Shown one piece after another: positions 12,417-21,357 of a stretch of 53,618 bases of DNA. The stretch covers positions 1 to 53,618 of the forward strand of contig JAIBCD010000018.1 in the NCBI GenBank assembly GCA_019694335.1, read 5' to 3'. The notes under the pieces are model-generated. The model did no database searches, had not been told where the DNA came from, and was given only the letters and a program-made list of their open reading frames with translations. The translations under genes were made by a program, and so were the position numbers. Position 1 is the stretch's first letter. Each line of letters starts with the position of its first letter. The stretch is from Rhodospirillaceae bacterium (GTDB taxonomy: Bacteria > Pseudomonadota > Alphaproteobacteria > Rhodospirillales > Rhodospirillaceae).

Positions 12417-13431
12417 ATGAGGGCGCCTTCTCGCTGCGGCGCTTGAGGATTTCGGTCGCCGGCACCAACTGCACGCCGGCTTCGGTCAGGCGCGGCAGCC
12501 ATTCCTTCAGGGCGGCGATGGTGGCGTCGTGGGGATGGCCGATGGCGACCGCCGTGCCGCGATTTTTGGCGGTGGTCTTGGCGAGTTCCAATTGCACGCG
12601 GATCGCATCCGGCGTTTCCACGTTGTCGAGGAAGATGTCGCGGGTGATGAACGGCACGCCCAGCGCGCGCGCGGCGCCCGGTCCGGCGCTGTCGTTGATG
12701 GTGCGGGAATCGAGCCACATCAGGCCGCGCGATTTCAACTCCTCCATCACCACCGCCATGCGGTTGCGGTCGGCGGTGAATTTGCTGCCCATATGGTTGT
12801 TGATCCCGACATAACCGGACCAGTTGTCCAAATCGTCGGCGATGGTTTTGCGGATCGCGCCCTCGTCCATGCGGCTGAGCAGCGCGCCGCGCCCCGGGTT
12901 CTCCTTGGGGTTCACCGGTTCCATCGGCAGATGCGCCATGACCTCGTGGCCGCCGTCATGGGCCTGCTTGACCAACTCCGGCAGATTGTCGGCGTAGGTC
13001 ATCAGCGAGACCGTGAGCGGGCCGCGCAGCGCGATCATCTGCAGCGCGCGTGGGCGGTCCAGGCCCATGTCGTCGATGACGATGGCCAGGGCCGGGCGCG
13101 CGGGATCGGCGGCGGCCGGCACCGCGAAGGCCGCGAGTGGGCGCTGGGCGGGATTTTCTTGGGGCTCGGGAACGGAAGACCAGGCCCGCCGCGCGTCCCC
13201 TTCCAGGATGCTGCCGCGATCGGTGGGGCTGGGGGTCATCACCACACGCGGCATCGGTACGTTACGCGCGGCATGGGTCGGAGGCGCGGCCGGTGCCGGC
13301 TTGGGCGGCGGCGCCGGACGGGTGGCGATGTCGAAAGCAATGCCGCTGACGACGCCGAACCCCACCAGGGCCACGCCCATGGCGATCAGGAACGGCGTGC
13401 GCACCAGCTTTTGTTTGGATTTCGCGCCCAT
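12415..13431 (-). CDS. Divergent polysaccharide deacetylase family protein
   Basis: The 338-residue protein starts with a basic segment and one membrane helix (TPFLIAMGVALVGFGVVSGIAF, about 12-33), then a Pro-rich linker. A NodB-like barrel follows: PALAIVIDDMGLD (about residue 120, family Asp-Asp), GHEVMAHLPMEP with metal-region His, GINNHMGSKFT, MWLDSRT, and AIGHPHDATIAAL near the C terminus. This pattern matches the 'divergent polysaccharide deacetylase' group (YibQ-like), whose substrate is unknown; a role at the cell envelope is inferred from the anchor. It is inserted, on the opposite strand, between trpE and trpG. Confidence 0.88.
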   Translation of the reverse strand: MGAKSKQKLVRTPFLIAMGVALVGFGVVSGIAFDIATRPAPPPKPAPAAPPTHAARNVPMPRVVMTPSPTDRGSILEGDARRAWSSVPEPQENPAQRPLAAFAVPAAADPARPALAIVIDDMGLDRPRALQMIALRGPLTVSLMTYADNLPELVKQAHDGGHEVMAHLPMEPVNPKENPGRGALLSRMDEGAIRKTIADDLDNWSGYVGINNHMGSKFTADRNRMAVVMEELKSRGLMWLDSRTINDSAGPGAARALGVPFITRDIFLDNVETPDAIRVQLELAKTTAKNRGTAVAIGHPHDATIAALKEWLPRLTEAGVQLVPATEILKRRSEKAPS

Positions 13432-13526
13432 GGCCGGTTTTGTAGACGCGGGGGTCTTAAAGGTCCATGAATTCCGGCGTGTATTTTAAAAACATCCCGC
13501 TGAAATCATTGAAAAATCACACTCCT

Positions 13527-13545
13527 GGCGCGCTTGACGCGCGCC
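13527..13545 (+). other. GC-rich hairpin in the trpG leader region
   Basis: Perfect 7-bp stem GGCGCGC / GCGCGCC with loop TTGAC, 45 bases before the trpG start codon. It lies in the 158-base divergent gap between the deacetylase gene and trpG. No T-run or Trp-rich leader peptide follows, so attenuation is not supported. Confidence 0.4.
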
Positions 13546-13589
13546 CACCGCGCAGCCATCTTGCGGGCACGCTTATTAGGAATGCTGCC

Positions 13590-14270
13590 ATGGCCGCCCC
13601 GCTCGCGCCGCGCTACCTGCTGATCGATAACTACGACTCCTTCACCTACAACCTGTGGCATTACCTGGGTGAGTTGGGCGCGGACGTCGCGGTCCACCGC
13701 AACGACAAGATCGCGGTGGACGAGGTTCTGGCCATGGCGCCCGCTGGCATCATCCTCTCGCCGGGCCCGTGCGACCCCGACCGGGCCGGCATCTGCCTGC
13801 CGTTGATCGCCGCGATCACCGAAAAAGCGGGGAGGAAAATCCCCATGTTCGGCGTCTGCCTGGGGCTGCAATCCATCGGCCAGGCGTTCGGCGGCAAGGT
13901 GGTGCGCGCGCCCCAGCCCATGCACGGCAAGGTCAGCGTCATCACCCATACCGGCCACGCCATGTTCGCCGGCGTCCCGCAGCGTTTCCACGCCACCCGC
14001 TATCACTCGCTGGTGGTGGACAAAGCCACGCTGCCCACCGACCTGGTCATCACCGCCGAGAGCGGCGACGGCCAGATCATGGGCCTCGCGCATAAGACCC
14101 ACCCGATCACCAGCGTGCAGTTCCATCCCGAGAGCATCGCCTCGGATTTCGGCCACCGCATCCTCGGCAACTTCCTGCGTGCGACCGGGCTCGCCACAAA
14201 CCCCGAGCCCGTGCTGCACCGGCCCGCTACTGCCATCGGCAGGCCTCAAACCGCGACCGCCGGGCAATGA
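13590..14270 (+). CDS. trpG: Anthranilate synthase component II (glutamine amidotransferase)
   Basis: Supplies ammonia from glutamine to TrpE; in many bacteria it also serves PabB. I choose ATG 13590, preceded by AGGAA, because family similarity begins right after it (RYLLIDNYDSFTYN). The 226 residues contain the class I triad: the nucleophile Cys in MFGVCLGLQSIG near residue 90, and His-Glu in VQFHPESI near residue 180. ILSPGPCDP forms the oxyanion region. Its last four bases overlap trpD (ATGA), so trpG-trpD-trpC are coupled. Confidence 0.95.
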   Translation: MAAPLAPRYLLIDNYDSFTYNLWHYLGELGADVAVHRNDKIAVDEVLAMAPAGIILSPGPCDPDRAGICLPLIAAITEKAGRKIPMFGVCLGLQSIGQAFGGKVVRAPQPMHGKVSVITHTGHAMFAGVPQRFHATRYHSLVVDKATLPTDLVITAESGDGQIMGLAHKTHPITSVQFHPESIASDFGHRILGNFLRATGLATNPEPVLHRPATAIGRPQTATAGQ

Positions 14271-15289
14271 GCGCACTCAGATCCTTCCTCGCCACGGCCG
14301 CCGACGGCGCCGCGCTCGACGAGAGCGCGGCCGAGGCGGCCTTCGACGCGATCATGTCGGGCCAGGCGGAGCCGGTGGAAAGCGCCGCTTTCCTCATGGC
14401 CCTCAAGGTGCGCGGTGAAACGCCGGCGGAACTGGTCGGCGCCGCGCGCGCGCTGCGCTCGCGCGTGCTCAAGGTCGAGGCGCCCGCCGACGCCATCGAT
14501 ACCGTGGGCACCGGCGGCGATCATTCGGGCACGTTCAATATCTCGACCGCCGCCGCGTTGGTGACGGCGGCCTGCGGCGTGCCGGTCGCCAAGCACGGCA
14601 ACCGCGCCGCCACCTCCAAGTCCGGCGCGGCCGACGTATTGCAGGAACTGGGCGTCAATCTCGACGTGACGCCCGAGACCGTGTCCAGGGCGCTCAAGGA
14701 AGCGAATATCGGGTTCCTGTTCGCGCAGAAGCACCACAGCGCCTTCAAGAACGTCGCCGAGCTGCGCAAGCAGCTGGGCGTGCGCACGATCTTCAATCTG
14801 ATCGGCCCCTTGTGCAATCCCGCGGGAGCGACGCGCCAGCTGGTTGGCGTGTTCGACCGCAAGTGGATGAAGCCCATGGCCGAGGCTTTCGCGCGCCTCG
14901 GCTCCCGGCACGTCTGGGTGGTGCACGGCAGCGATGGCCTCGACGAGATCACCACCACCGGCGTGACCTATGCCGTGGAAATGAAGGATGGCGTATTCCG
15001 TGAATTCGAAATCACGCCCGAGGATGCGGGCCTGAAGCGCGCGCCCTCCGAAGACCTCAAGGGCGGCGACGCCGCCGTCAACGCCGCCGCCCTGCGCACA
15101 ATCCTGCATGGCCGCGGCGGGGCCTACCGCGATATCGCGGTCCTGAATAGCGCCGCGGCGCTGGTGATCGCGGGCAAGGCCACCGACCTCAAGGCCGGCG
15201 CCGAGATGGCCAGGAACGCCCTCACCAACGGCCATGCGGCGAAGACCCTGGCCGCCCTGGTCGCCATCACCAACGGGCAACAGTCATGA
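14267..15289 (+). CDS. trpD: Anthranilate phosphoribosyltransferase
   Basis: Transfers phosphoribosyl from PRPP to anthranilate. The 340-residue product has the family motifs DTVGTGGDHSGTFNISTA (PRPP loop, near residues 79-95), VAKHGNRAATSKSGAADVLQELG, and an anthranilate-site segment FLFAQKHHSAFKNVAELRKQLGVRTIFNLIGPLCNPA. It starts with an ATGA overlap with trpG and ends with an ATGA overlap with trpC. Confidence 0.97.
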   Translation: MSALRSFLATAADGAALDESAAEAAFDAIMSGQAEPVESAAFLMALKVRGETPAELVGAARALRSRVLKVEAPADAIDTVGTGGDHSGTFNISTAAALVTAACGVPVAKHGNRAATSKSGAADVLQELGVNLDVTPETVSRALKEANIGFLFAQKHHSAFKNVAELRKQLGVRTIFNLIGPLCNPAGATRQLVGVFDRKWMKPMAEAFARLGSRHVWVVHGSDGLDEITTTGVTYAVEMKDGVFREFEITPEDAGLKRAPSEDLKGGDAAVNAAALRTILHGRGGAYRDIAVLNSAAALVIAGKATDLKAGAEMARNALTNGHAAKTLAALVAITNGQQS

Positions 15290-16107
15290 GCGCCCCAGAG
15301 GTGAAAGACATCCTCGCCAAAATCTGCGCCAGGAAGCGCGAGGCCGTCGCGAAGCGCAAAAAGGAGCGCTCCTTCGCCGAAGTCGAACGCCTCGCCCAGG
15401 CGGCGCCGCCCACGCGCGGTTTCGCCAAGGCGCTGTCGGCCAAGGCCGACAAAGGCCTCTACGCCTTGATCGCGGAGATCAAGAAGGCTTCACCGTCCGC
15501 GGGCCTGATCCGCCCGGACTTCGCGCCCGTGGCCCTCGCCCAGGCCTATCATCGCGGTGGCGCCGCCTGCCTGAGCGTGCTGACCGAGGAGGATTACTTC
15601 CAGGGCAGCGACGATTACCTCCAGCTCGCGCGCGAAGCGGTGCCTTTGCCCGTGATCCGCAAGGACTTCATGCTCGAGCCCTATCAGGTGGCCGAGGCCC
15701 GCGCCATCGGCGCCGATTGCATCTTACTCATCATGGCGGCGCTCACCGACGCCCTCGCTCAGGATCTTGAGTCCTACGCCATGTCCCTGGGCCTCGACGT
15801 GCTGGTGGAAGTGCATGACGAAGAGGAATTCGACCGCGCGCTGGCGTTGAGGTCGCCGCTGATCGGGGTCAACAACCGCAATCTCAAAACCTTGAAGACC
15901 GATCTCGCGGTTACCGAGCGCCTGTCGCACCGCTTGCCGAAGAACCGCGTGCTGGTGTCCGAGAGCGGCCTCAAGACCCCCATCGACCTCGCACGCATGG
16001 CCCGCTCTGGCGCGCGGCGGTTCCTGATCGGGGAGGCGCTGATGAAGGAACGCAACGTCGAGGCCGCCACCCGCGCGCTCCTTCTGCAGGAGGCAACCAG
16101 TGCCTAA
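15286..16107 (+). CDS. trpC: Indole-3-glycerol phosphate synthase
   Basis: Closes the ring of 1-(2-carboxyphenylamino)-1-deoxyribulose 5-phosphate to indole glycerol phosphate. The 273-residue TIM barrel shows [15 protein letters not shown] (catalytic Lys), [25 protein letters not shown] (second catalytic Lys), GVNNRNLKT and VSESGL. Unlike E. coli TrpC, it carries no fused TrpF domain. It overlaps trpD by four bases, and moaC begins within its last eight bases. Confidence 0.97.
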   Translation: MSAPEVKDILAKICARKREAVAKRKKERSFAEVERLAQAAPPTRGFAKALSAKADKGLYALIAEIKKASPSAGLIRPDFAPVALAQAYHRGGAACLSVLTEEDYFQGSDDYLQLAREAVPLPVIRKDFMLEPYQVAEARAIGADCILLIMAALTDALAQDLESYAMSLGLDVLVEVHDEEEFDRALALRSPLIGVNNRNLKTLKTDLAVTERLSHRLPKNRVLVSESGLKTPIDLARMARSGARRFLIGEALMKERNVEAATRALLLQEATSA

Positions 16108-16600
16108 GAAGAAACTCACCGACATCGGCCGGCTTACCCATATTGATTCTCGGGGCAACGCCGTGATGGTGGATGTGTCGGAAAAGCCCGCCACTGCGCG
16201 CCTCGCGGTCGCCAAGGGCAGCGTGTTCATGGCCGCCGACACGCTCAAGTTGATCGACAAGCGCAAGGTAAAAAAAGGCGACGTGCTGGCGGTGGCGCAA
16301 CTGGCCGGCATCATGGCCGCCAAGCGCACGCCCGAGTTCATTCCGCTCTGTCATCCGGTGGCGCTGTCGTCGGTGAAGGTGGAGCTGGCCTGCGACAAGA
16401 AGCGCAGCGCCGTGCATATCACCGCCACATGCAAGGTCACCGGCCAGACCGGCGTGGAGATGGAAGCGCTCGCTGCCGTGTCCGCCGCCGCGCTCACGGT
16501 CTACGACATGTGCAAGGCCGCCGACCGCGCCATGAAGATCGGCGACATCCGCCTGGTCGAAAAATCCGGCGGCAAGTCCGGCCGGTTTATTCAGAAATAA
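16100..16600 (+). CDS. moaC: Cyclic pyranopterin monophosphate synthase
   Basis: Converts the MoaA product (3',8-cyclo-GTP) to cyclic pyranopterin monophosphate in molybdenum cofactor synthesis. The 166-residue protein has a GTG start inside the end of trpC. Conserved elements are [12 protein letters not shown], the catalytic-region [37 protein letters not shown] and the Lys-rich end VEKSGGKSG. The overlap with trpC and the single base before moeA indicate one trp-moa transcript. Confidence 0.97.
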   Translation: MPKKKLTDIGRLTHIDSRGNAVMVDVSEKPATARLAVAKGSVFMAADTLKLIDKRKVKKGDVLAVAQLAGIMAAKRTPEFIPLCHPVALSSVKVELACDKKRSAVHITATCKVTGQTGVEMEALAAVSAAALTVYDMCKAADRAMKIGDIRLVEKSGGKSGRFIQK

Positions 16601-16601
16601 G

Positions 16602-17831
16602 ATGCCGCCGCTCCTTCCCATCGCCGACGCGCGCCGCCTGATCATCCAGGCGCTGGCGCCGGTGGGCGTGGAGGATGTGCCGCTGGCCGACGCGCTGGGC
16701 CGCACTTTGCGCGCCGACGCGGTGGCAAGAGTCTCGCATCCGCCGGCCGATGTCTCCGCCATGGATGGGTACGCGTTGCGCGCGGGCGATGTGACCGCCA
16801 TCGGCGGCACCGTGACGACCGTGGGCGAGTCCGCTGCGGGCAATCCGTGGACCGGCACGGTCGGGCCTGGCCAGGCCGTGAGGATCTTCACCGGGGCGCA
16901 TATGCCCGCCGGCGCCGACGCGGTGGTGCTGCAGGAAGACACCACCGTTGCCGGCAAGGCCGTCACCATCACCGCGGTCCCCATCAAGGGCCGGCACATC
17001 CGCCGCGCCGGCCAGGATTTCGCGGTGGGCGATGTGGGGCTGAAGAGCCCGCGCCGCCTGACCGTGCGCGATATCGGTTTCCTCGCCGCCATGAACTTGC
17101 CCCGGGTTCCGGCCGCGCGCCGGCCGCGTATCGGCGTGCTGTCCACGGGTGACGAGATCGTGGCTCCCGGCGATCCGGTGGGGCCGGCGCAGATCGTTTC
17201 CGCCAACGGCCCGGGCTTGGCAGCCTTCATCCGCCATCACGGCGGCGAAGCGATGTCCTTGGGGATCGTGCGCGACGACATGGCCGCCTTGCGTGCCGCC
17301 ATCGCCGGCGCCGGGCCGCTGGATCTCCTGGTCACCAGCGGCGGGGTCTCGGTCGGCGACCACGATCTCATGGGGCAGTTGATGGGCCCAACTTCTGGAA
17401 GCGGGGCCGAGCTCGCCTTCCACAAGATCGCCATGCGGCCGGGCAAGCCCCTGCTGTTCGGCCGGGTCGGCGCTCTGCCCATCCTCGGCCTGCCGGGCAA
17501 TCCGGTCTCGGCCATGATCTGCGCCACCCTGTTCCTGGGACCGGCCATCGCCCGCCTGACCGGTCTGTCCGGCGAAGCGCCCCGGACCGTGACAGCGGTG
17601 TTGGGGGCGGACATGCCCGCCAATGACGGCCGCGAGGACCATGTTCGCGCCACCCTGGCCGCCCCGGATCCGGCGGGCGCCCCAGGTACCGCCGTGGCGA
17701 CACCCTTCCCCAAACAGGACAGCGGCATGGTCTCGGCCCTGGCCCGTGCCGACGCCCTCATCGTCCGTCCACCCCATGCGCCGGCCGCCAAGGCCGGGGA
17801 CATTTGCCGGGTATTGCCGTTCGATTTCTGA
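16602..17831 (+). CDS. moeA: Molybdopterin molybdotransferase
   Basis: Inserts molybdate into adenylylated molybdopterin to finish the cofactor. The 409 residues carry the family landmarks: PPADVSAMDGYALR (domain 1), IFTGAHMPAGADAVVLQED, GVLSTGDEIV, TSGGVSVGDHDLMGQ (substrate loop), MRPGKPLLFG and GLPGNPVSAM. The C-terminal domain IV follows. It starts one base after the moaC stop codon. About 196 bases then separate it from lexA. Confidence 0.97.
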   Translation: MPPLLPIADARRLIIQALAPVGVEDVPLADALGRTLRADAVARVSHPPADVSAMDGYALRAGDVTAIGGTVTTVGESAAGNPWTGTVGPGQAVRIFTGAHMPAGADAVVLQEDTTVAGKAVTITAVPIKGRHIRRAGQDFAVGDVGLKSPRRLTVRDIGFLAAMNLPRVPAARRPRIGVLSTGDEIVAPGDPVGPAQIVSANGPGLAAFIRHHGGEAMSLGIVRDDMAALRAAIAGAGPLDLLVTSGGVSVGDHDLMGQLMGPTSGSGAELAFHKIAMRPGKPLLFGRVGALPILGLPGNPVSAMICATLFLGPAIARLTGLSGEAPRTVTAVLGADMPANDGREDHVRATLAAPDPAGAPGTAVATPFPKQDSGMVSALARADALIVRPPHAPAAKAGDICRVLPFDF

Positions 17832-17908
17832 AAATTCCGCGCGTCCTTTCAGAGGCCGCTGGCGAAGGGCGAAAACGTGACAGCCCCCAACCTTTGCGCC
17901 TGAAATCC

Positions 17909-17937
17909 TTGACCATCGGTAAGAACCAAAGTAGAAC
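17909..17937 (+). promoter_or_regulatory. lexA promoter with overlapping SOS box
   Basis: TTGACC (17909-17914) and TAGAAC (17932-17937) are 17 bases apart. GAAC-N7-GAAC at 17923-17937 is the reverse complement of the alphaproteobacterial LexA site GTTC-N7-GTTC. It ends exactly on the last base of the -10, so bound LexA would block RNA polymerase: autorepression of lexA. Confidence 0.85.
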
Positions 17938-18027
17938 ATTAAGAGTTTCTGGTTTTGTTCTCAAAATCGGCACTCAAATTTTGGTTCGAATTCAGGTTCG
18001 GTCTTAGCGCCATCGGGAGGCTCCAAA

Positions 18028-18750
18028 GTGCTCACCAAGAAGCAACATCAGCTCCTTCTGTTCATCCGTGACCGCATGGCGCGGGATGGGGTCGCCCCCT
18101 CCTTCGACGAGATGAAAGAGGCCCTGGACCTCCAGTCCAAGTCCGGCATCCACCGCCTGATCATGGCGCTCGAGGAACGGGGCTTCCTGCGCCGCCTGCC
18201 CCACCGGGCCCGCGCCCTGGAAGTCATCAAGCTCCCCGACAACGCCCCCGTTTCGATTTCGGGTGGGCGCCCGGTCCCCGACCGCGCCGCCTTCACGCCC
18301 AATGTCATCACCGGCAACTTCTCGGGTGCGATGCCCGGGGCCTCGGTGAAAGCCAGCCAGGCGTCGGAGACCATCGACCTACCCCTCTACGGCAAGATCG
18401 CGGCGGGTACCCCCATCGAGGCCCTGCGCAACCCCACCGAACATGTGGGCGTGCCGGGCGGCATGCTGGGCAGCGGCGACCATTACGCCCTGACCATCGA
18501 GGGCGATTCCATGATCGACGCCGGCATCCACGAGGGCGACACCGTGATCATCAAGCGCTGCGACGCCGCCGATAACGGCGCCATCGTCGTGGCCCTGGTG
18601 GACAACGAGGAAGCCACCCTGAAGCGCCTGCGCCGCAAGGGCGACACCATCGCGCTGGAGCCCGCCAACAAGGCCTACGAGACGAGAATCTTCGGCCCCG
18701 ACCGCGTGCGCGTCCAGGGCAAGCTGGTCGGTCTGATGCGGCGGTACTAG
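18028..18750 (+). CDS. lexA: LexA repressor (SOS regulator, S24 autopeptidase)
   Basis: Represses DNA-damage genes and cleaves itself when bound to RecA filaments. The 240-residue protein begins [13 protein letters not shown] with the winged-helix DNA-binding domain (about 1-70, recognition helix near [18 protein letters not shown]). A linker of about 50 residues follows, long for the family but usual in alphaproteobacteria. The catalytic domain has the cleavage site Ala126-Gly127 in IAAGTPIEA, the nucleophile Ser161 in GDSMIDAGI and the general base Lys199 in [13 protein letters not shown] (18016-18020) precedes the GTG start. Autoregulation is supported by the upstream SOS box. Confidence 0.97.
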   Translation: MLTKKQHQLLLFIRDRMARDGVAPSFDEMKEALDLQSKSGIHRLIMALEERGFLRRLPHRARALEVIKLPDNAPVSISGGRPVPDRAAFTPNVITGNFSGAMPGASVKASQASETIDLPLYGKIAAGTPIEALRNPTEHVGVPGGMLGSGDHYALTIEGDSMIDAGIHEGDTVIIKRCDAADNGAIVVALVDNEEATLKRLRRKGDTIALEPANKAYETRIFGPDRVRVQGKLVGLMRRY

Positions 18751-18763
18751 GCCGGAGGCGGAC

Positions 18764-19153
18764 ATGGCGGCCGCGAGCGCGATACTGGCGATTGAGCGCG
18801 CGGCCCTGGACCGGTGGGGCAAGGGCGACCCGGGCGGTTACCTCGAGGCCTCCGCCGCCGACGTTACCTATTTCGATCCGTTCACCGAACGCCGGGTTGA
18901 CGGCCTCAAGGCCCTCGGCGCCTGGTACGCTTCGTTCCGCGGCAAGATCAAGATCGACAACGACCAGATCGTCGACCCCTATGTGCAGCGCGCGGGCGAG
19001 ATCGCGGTGCTGACCTTTCAATACATCGGTAAAGGCAGCGACGGCGCCATGCGCTGGAACTGCACCGAGGTCTACCGCCAGTCCGGCGAGACCTGGAAAA
19101 TCATCCACACACATTGGTCCCTGGCGCACGATCCGGCCAAGGACGCAGGGTAG
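18764..19153 (+). CDS. SnoaL-like / NTF2-fold protein
   Basis: The 129-residue product follows lexA by 13 bases. The pattern fits the SnoaL/DUF4440 cone-shaped NTF2 fold: an N-terminal helix (AILAIERAALDRWGKGDPGG), the YLEASAADVTYFDPF segment, a DGLKALGAWYASF helix, then strands ending in a conserved (C)TEVYRQSGETWKIIHTHWS motif. Family members are small cyclases, isomerases or ligand-binding proteins, or domains with no known activity. No signal peptide is seen. It probably shares the lexA transcript, but a role in DNA damage is not shown by the sequence. Confidence 0.8.
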   Translation: MAAASAILAIERAALDRWGKGDPGGYLEASAADVTYFDPFTERRVDGLKALGAWYASFRGKIKIDNDQIVDPYVQRAGEIAVLTFQYIGKGSDGAMRWNCTEVYRQSGETWKIIHTHWSLAHDPAKDAG

Positions 19154-19191
19154 CGGTTCCCTCGCCGCGCGCGCGGCGCTAGGTTCACCGC

Positions 19192-19413
19192 ATGCCGACC
19201 GATCCCGTCCCCGCCCTGCTTGCGCTGATCAAGGACCGCCCCGACCCGCGCGCGGTGTCGAACTGGATCGTCGCCTACCTCGGCAAGCGCGACGCCAAGG
19301 AGCGCAAGAAGGCGCTCGCGTTCCTGCAAAAGGAATTCGAGGCCCGCAAACCAGCCGACCCGCGTGGCGCCGGCATGGTGCTGGGGATCGTCGCGAAGCT
19401 GATGACCGGGTGA
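19192..19413 (+). CDS. Small conserved-looking protein, function unknown
   Basis: 73 residues, starting ATG 19192. The composition is plausible for a real protein: helical, charged (KRDAKERKKALAFLQKEFEARK), with a hydrophobic C-terminal end (GMVLGIVAKLMTG). It has no signal peptide, cysteine or known motif. It follows the SnoaL-like gene by 38 bases on the same strand and converges with the secreted peptide gene at 19421. I do not recognise a family. Confidence 0.55.
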   Translation: MPTDPVPALLALIKDRPDPRAVSNWIVAYLGKRDAKERKKALAFLQKEFEARKPADPRGAGMVLGIVAKLMTG

Positions 19414-19420
19414 ACCGCCG

Positions 19421-19708
19421 CTACCGGCAGACGCGCTGGAATTCGTAGCGATGAGTCGCCGGGTTCAGCACTTGCTCCATCCGGCATTCGTTCGTGCCGA
19501 TCGGCGGAATGCGCGGCGGCGTGATCGGCGTTACCGCGGGCGGAGCTATCGGACATACCTGAGGTGCGCAAATCGGCGGAATCTCGATTGTGCTCGAGCA
19601 CAGCGCCTTGACGCTGCCGTTGACGCAGGCGCACTGGCACGATGCCTGCGCCGGCCCCGCCACGGCTGAGATTATGGACGCAGCGGCAATCAGTAAAATT
19701 CCACGCAT
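19421..19708 (-). CDS. Small secreted Cys/Pro-rich protein, function unknown
   Basis: 95 residues. A clear signal peptide (MRGILLIAAASIISAVAGPAQA, cleavage after AQA) leaves a mature chain of about 73 residues. It has seven cysteines in the patterns CQCAC, C-x11-C and C-x4-C, a final Cys-Arg, and a proline-rich middle (CPIAPPAVTPITPPRIPP). Disulphide bonding in the periplasm is inferred. It lies 12 bases downstream of the dipeptidase gene on the same strand. GGAGG precedes the start codon. Confidence 0.7.
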   Translation of the reverse strand: MRGILLIAAASIISAVAGPAQASCQCACVNGSVKALCSSTIEIPPICAPQVCPIAPPAVTPITPPRIPPIGTNECRMEQVLNPATHRYEFQRVCR

Positions 19709-19720
19709 GTTCGCCCTCCT

Positions 19721-20971
19721 TTATTTGCCCTTCTTCAGTCCCGCGGCGTACTGCTCGGCCTTCTCCATCACGCGCAGCAGGTTTCCGCCCCAGATCTTGC
19801 CGATCTGTTCCTCGGTGTAGCCGCGCTTGACCAGTTCCACGGTCACGTTGATGGCCTCGCCCGAGTTGTTGAAGCCGTCGATGCCGCCACCGCCGTTGAA
19901 GTCCGACGAAACGCCGACATTGTCGATGCTCATGTGTTTGACGGCATAGTCGATGTGATCGACGTAGTTGGCGACATTCGCCCTGGGCCACTTCTTGTCG
20001 ATCTCGGCCATCCTGGCATCGTAGGCCTTGAGGGTTTCCGGCGGCAACTTGTCCATGTCGCCTGGGCGGATGTTCATCTCCTTGCGCAGCGCCGCGATGG
20101 CCGCGGTCTTTTCCGCCGGGACAGCCTTCACATAGCTGTCGAACGCCACCAGTTGCACGACGCTGCCGGTACGCTTGAACGCCGCGAGCGCCTCATCCGA
20201 CAGGTTGCGCGGGTGATCGGACACCCCCTTCACGCCAGAGTGGCTGGCGATGATCGGCGTGGCCGAAAGCGCCAGCGCGTCCATGGTCGCCTTATGCGAC
20301 GAATGCGAGATGTCCACCATGATGCCCAGCGCGTTCAGGCGCTTCACCACCTGTTTGCCGAGCGGCGACAGGCCGTGCCATTCCTCATCGGGCTCGCCCT
20401 TGGCCTTGTTGGGCTGAGCGGAGTCCGCGAGATCGTTGTGGCCGTTGTGCACCAGGCCGAAATAACGCCCGCCGTAATCGTGGAACTGGTCGAGCAGCCG
20501 GATGTCCTTGCCCATGGAGTAGCCGTTCTCCATGCCGATGATGGCGATCTTCTTGCCCGCGGCCTTGATGCGGCGCACGTCGGCGGCCGTCAGCGCCAGC
20601 TCGATCTTGTCCGGGTACAGCTGCTCGGTGAGTTTGTGGATCGCGGAGAATTTCTGGAACGCCTCGGACAGCGCCTTCGCATATCCAACCGTGTTGCGCT
20701 CGCCCTGCCCCATATAGACGATGAAGAACGGCGCGTCGTAACCGCCGCTGATCATGGTCGGCAGATGCACCTGCTGCCCGCGCACGCCGGGCTTCATCAT
20801 GTCGTAGGCGTCGGTCGAGAAATCGAACGGGATGTCGACATGGGTATCGATGGAGATGATTTTGGCCTGGATCGCCTTGGCCTTGGCGAGCAAGGCGGCG
20901 TCCTGGGCGAAAGCAGAGGTGCTTAACAAGAGCGCGGCGCACAGGCCGGCGGCGAAACGGCGCAAATTCAT
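19721..20971 (-). CDS. Secreted membrane dipeptidase (peptidase family M19)
   Basis: Zinc dipeptidase related to renal dipeptidase, able to split dipeptides and some beta-lactam-like amides. Start set at ATG 20971, behind GGGG, because it gives a clean signal peptide (MNLRRFAAGLCAALLLSTSAFAQ). The mature enzyme has SIDTHVDIPFDF (metal-binding HxD near residue 40), GMENGYSMG (bridging Glu), YFGLVHNGHNDLADS, MVDISHSSHKATMDAL (metal His), IASHSGVKGVSDHPRNLSDEAL and VGVSSDFNGGGGIDGF. These are all M19 hallmarks. Periplasmic peptide recycling or D-Ala-containing peptide breakdown is inferred. Confidence 0.93.
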   Translation of the reverse strand: MNLRRFAAGLCAALLLSTSAFAQDAALLAKAKAIQAKIISIDTHVDIPFDFSTDAYDMMKPGVRGQQVHLPTMISGGYDAPFFIVYMGQGERNTVGYAKALSEAFQKFSAIHKLTEQLYPDKIELALTAADVRRIKAAGKKIAIIGMENGYSMGKDIRLLDQFHDYGGRYFGLVHNGHNDLADSAQPNKAKGEPDEEWHGLSPLGKQVVKRLNALGIMVDISHSSHKATMDALALSATPIIASHSGVKGVSDHPRNLSDEALAAFKRTGSVVQLVAFDSYVKAVPAEKTAAIAALRKEMNIRPGDMDKLPPETLKAYDARMAEIDKKWPRANVANYVDHIDYAVKHMSIDNVGVSSDFNGGGGIDGFNNSGEAINVTVELVKRGYTEEQIGKIWGGNLLRVMEKAEQYAAGLKKGK

Positions 20972-21052
20972 CTGGTACCCCAACTGACCGTCCTCGGTTG
21001 TGCCGCCTAGCGTACTCCAGATATGCGCCGCGTCGAGTTCCGATATGCCGTT

Positions 21053-21340
21053 TTAACGCTTACGGAACAGCCATAGGCCGGCCAGCACCGTCAGGCCGAT
21101 GGTCGCGGACAGGTGAACGATGGGCGCGGCGCCGTCGGTGCGGATGACCGGAATCATCGCGCCCAGGAACAGCGCCATCAAAATCAGGGCCTTGAAGAAC
21201 GTCCACCGGGTCGGCGCGGTTTGCGGGCCGGAGGCGAAGGCTCCGCCCGGCGTCCGGCGCTGCCGTACTTTCCACAAGATCGCCATCACGGCGATGACCG
21301 CCGCCACGATCCCCAGATGCGAGAGACTCGCTATGCCCAT
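21053..21340 (-). CDS. Small inner-membrane protein, function unknown
   Basis: 95 residues with three predicted membrane helices: SHLGIVAAVIAVMAILWKV (about 7-25), FFKALILMALFLGAMIPVI (about 48-66) and IVHLSATIGLTVLAGLWLF (about 74-92). Basic residues lie after the first (RQRR) and third (RKR) helices. No known motif is seen. It follows comEC by 17 bases on the same strand, so co-transcription is likely. Confidence 0.65.
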   Translation of the reverse strand: MGIASLSHLGIVAAVIAVMAILWKVRQRRTPGGAFASGPQTAPTRWTFFKALILMALFLGAMIPVIRTDGAAPIVHLSATIGLTVLAGLWLFRKR

Positions 21341-21357
21341 GTCCTAGAGTGCTCCGT

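Noticed and set aside
13467-13589. N-terminal extension of TrpG
   Set aside because: The 41 extra residues show no family similarity and lie over a GC-rich hairpin; AGGAA precedes ATG 13590.
13495-13590. trp attenuator or leader peptide before trpG
   Set aside because: The hairpin has no U-run and no Trp-rich short frame was found.
17984-17999. Second SOS box upstream of lexA (GTTC...GTTC)
   Set aside because: The half-sites are eight bases apart, not seven.
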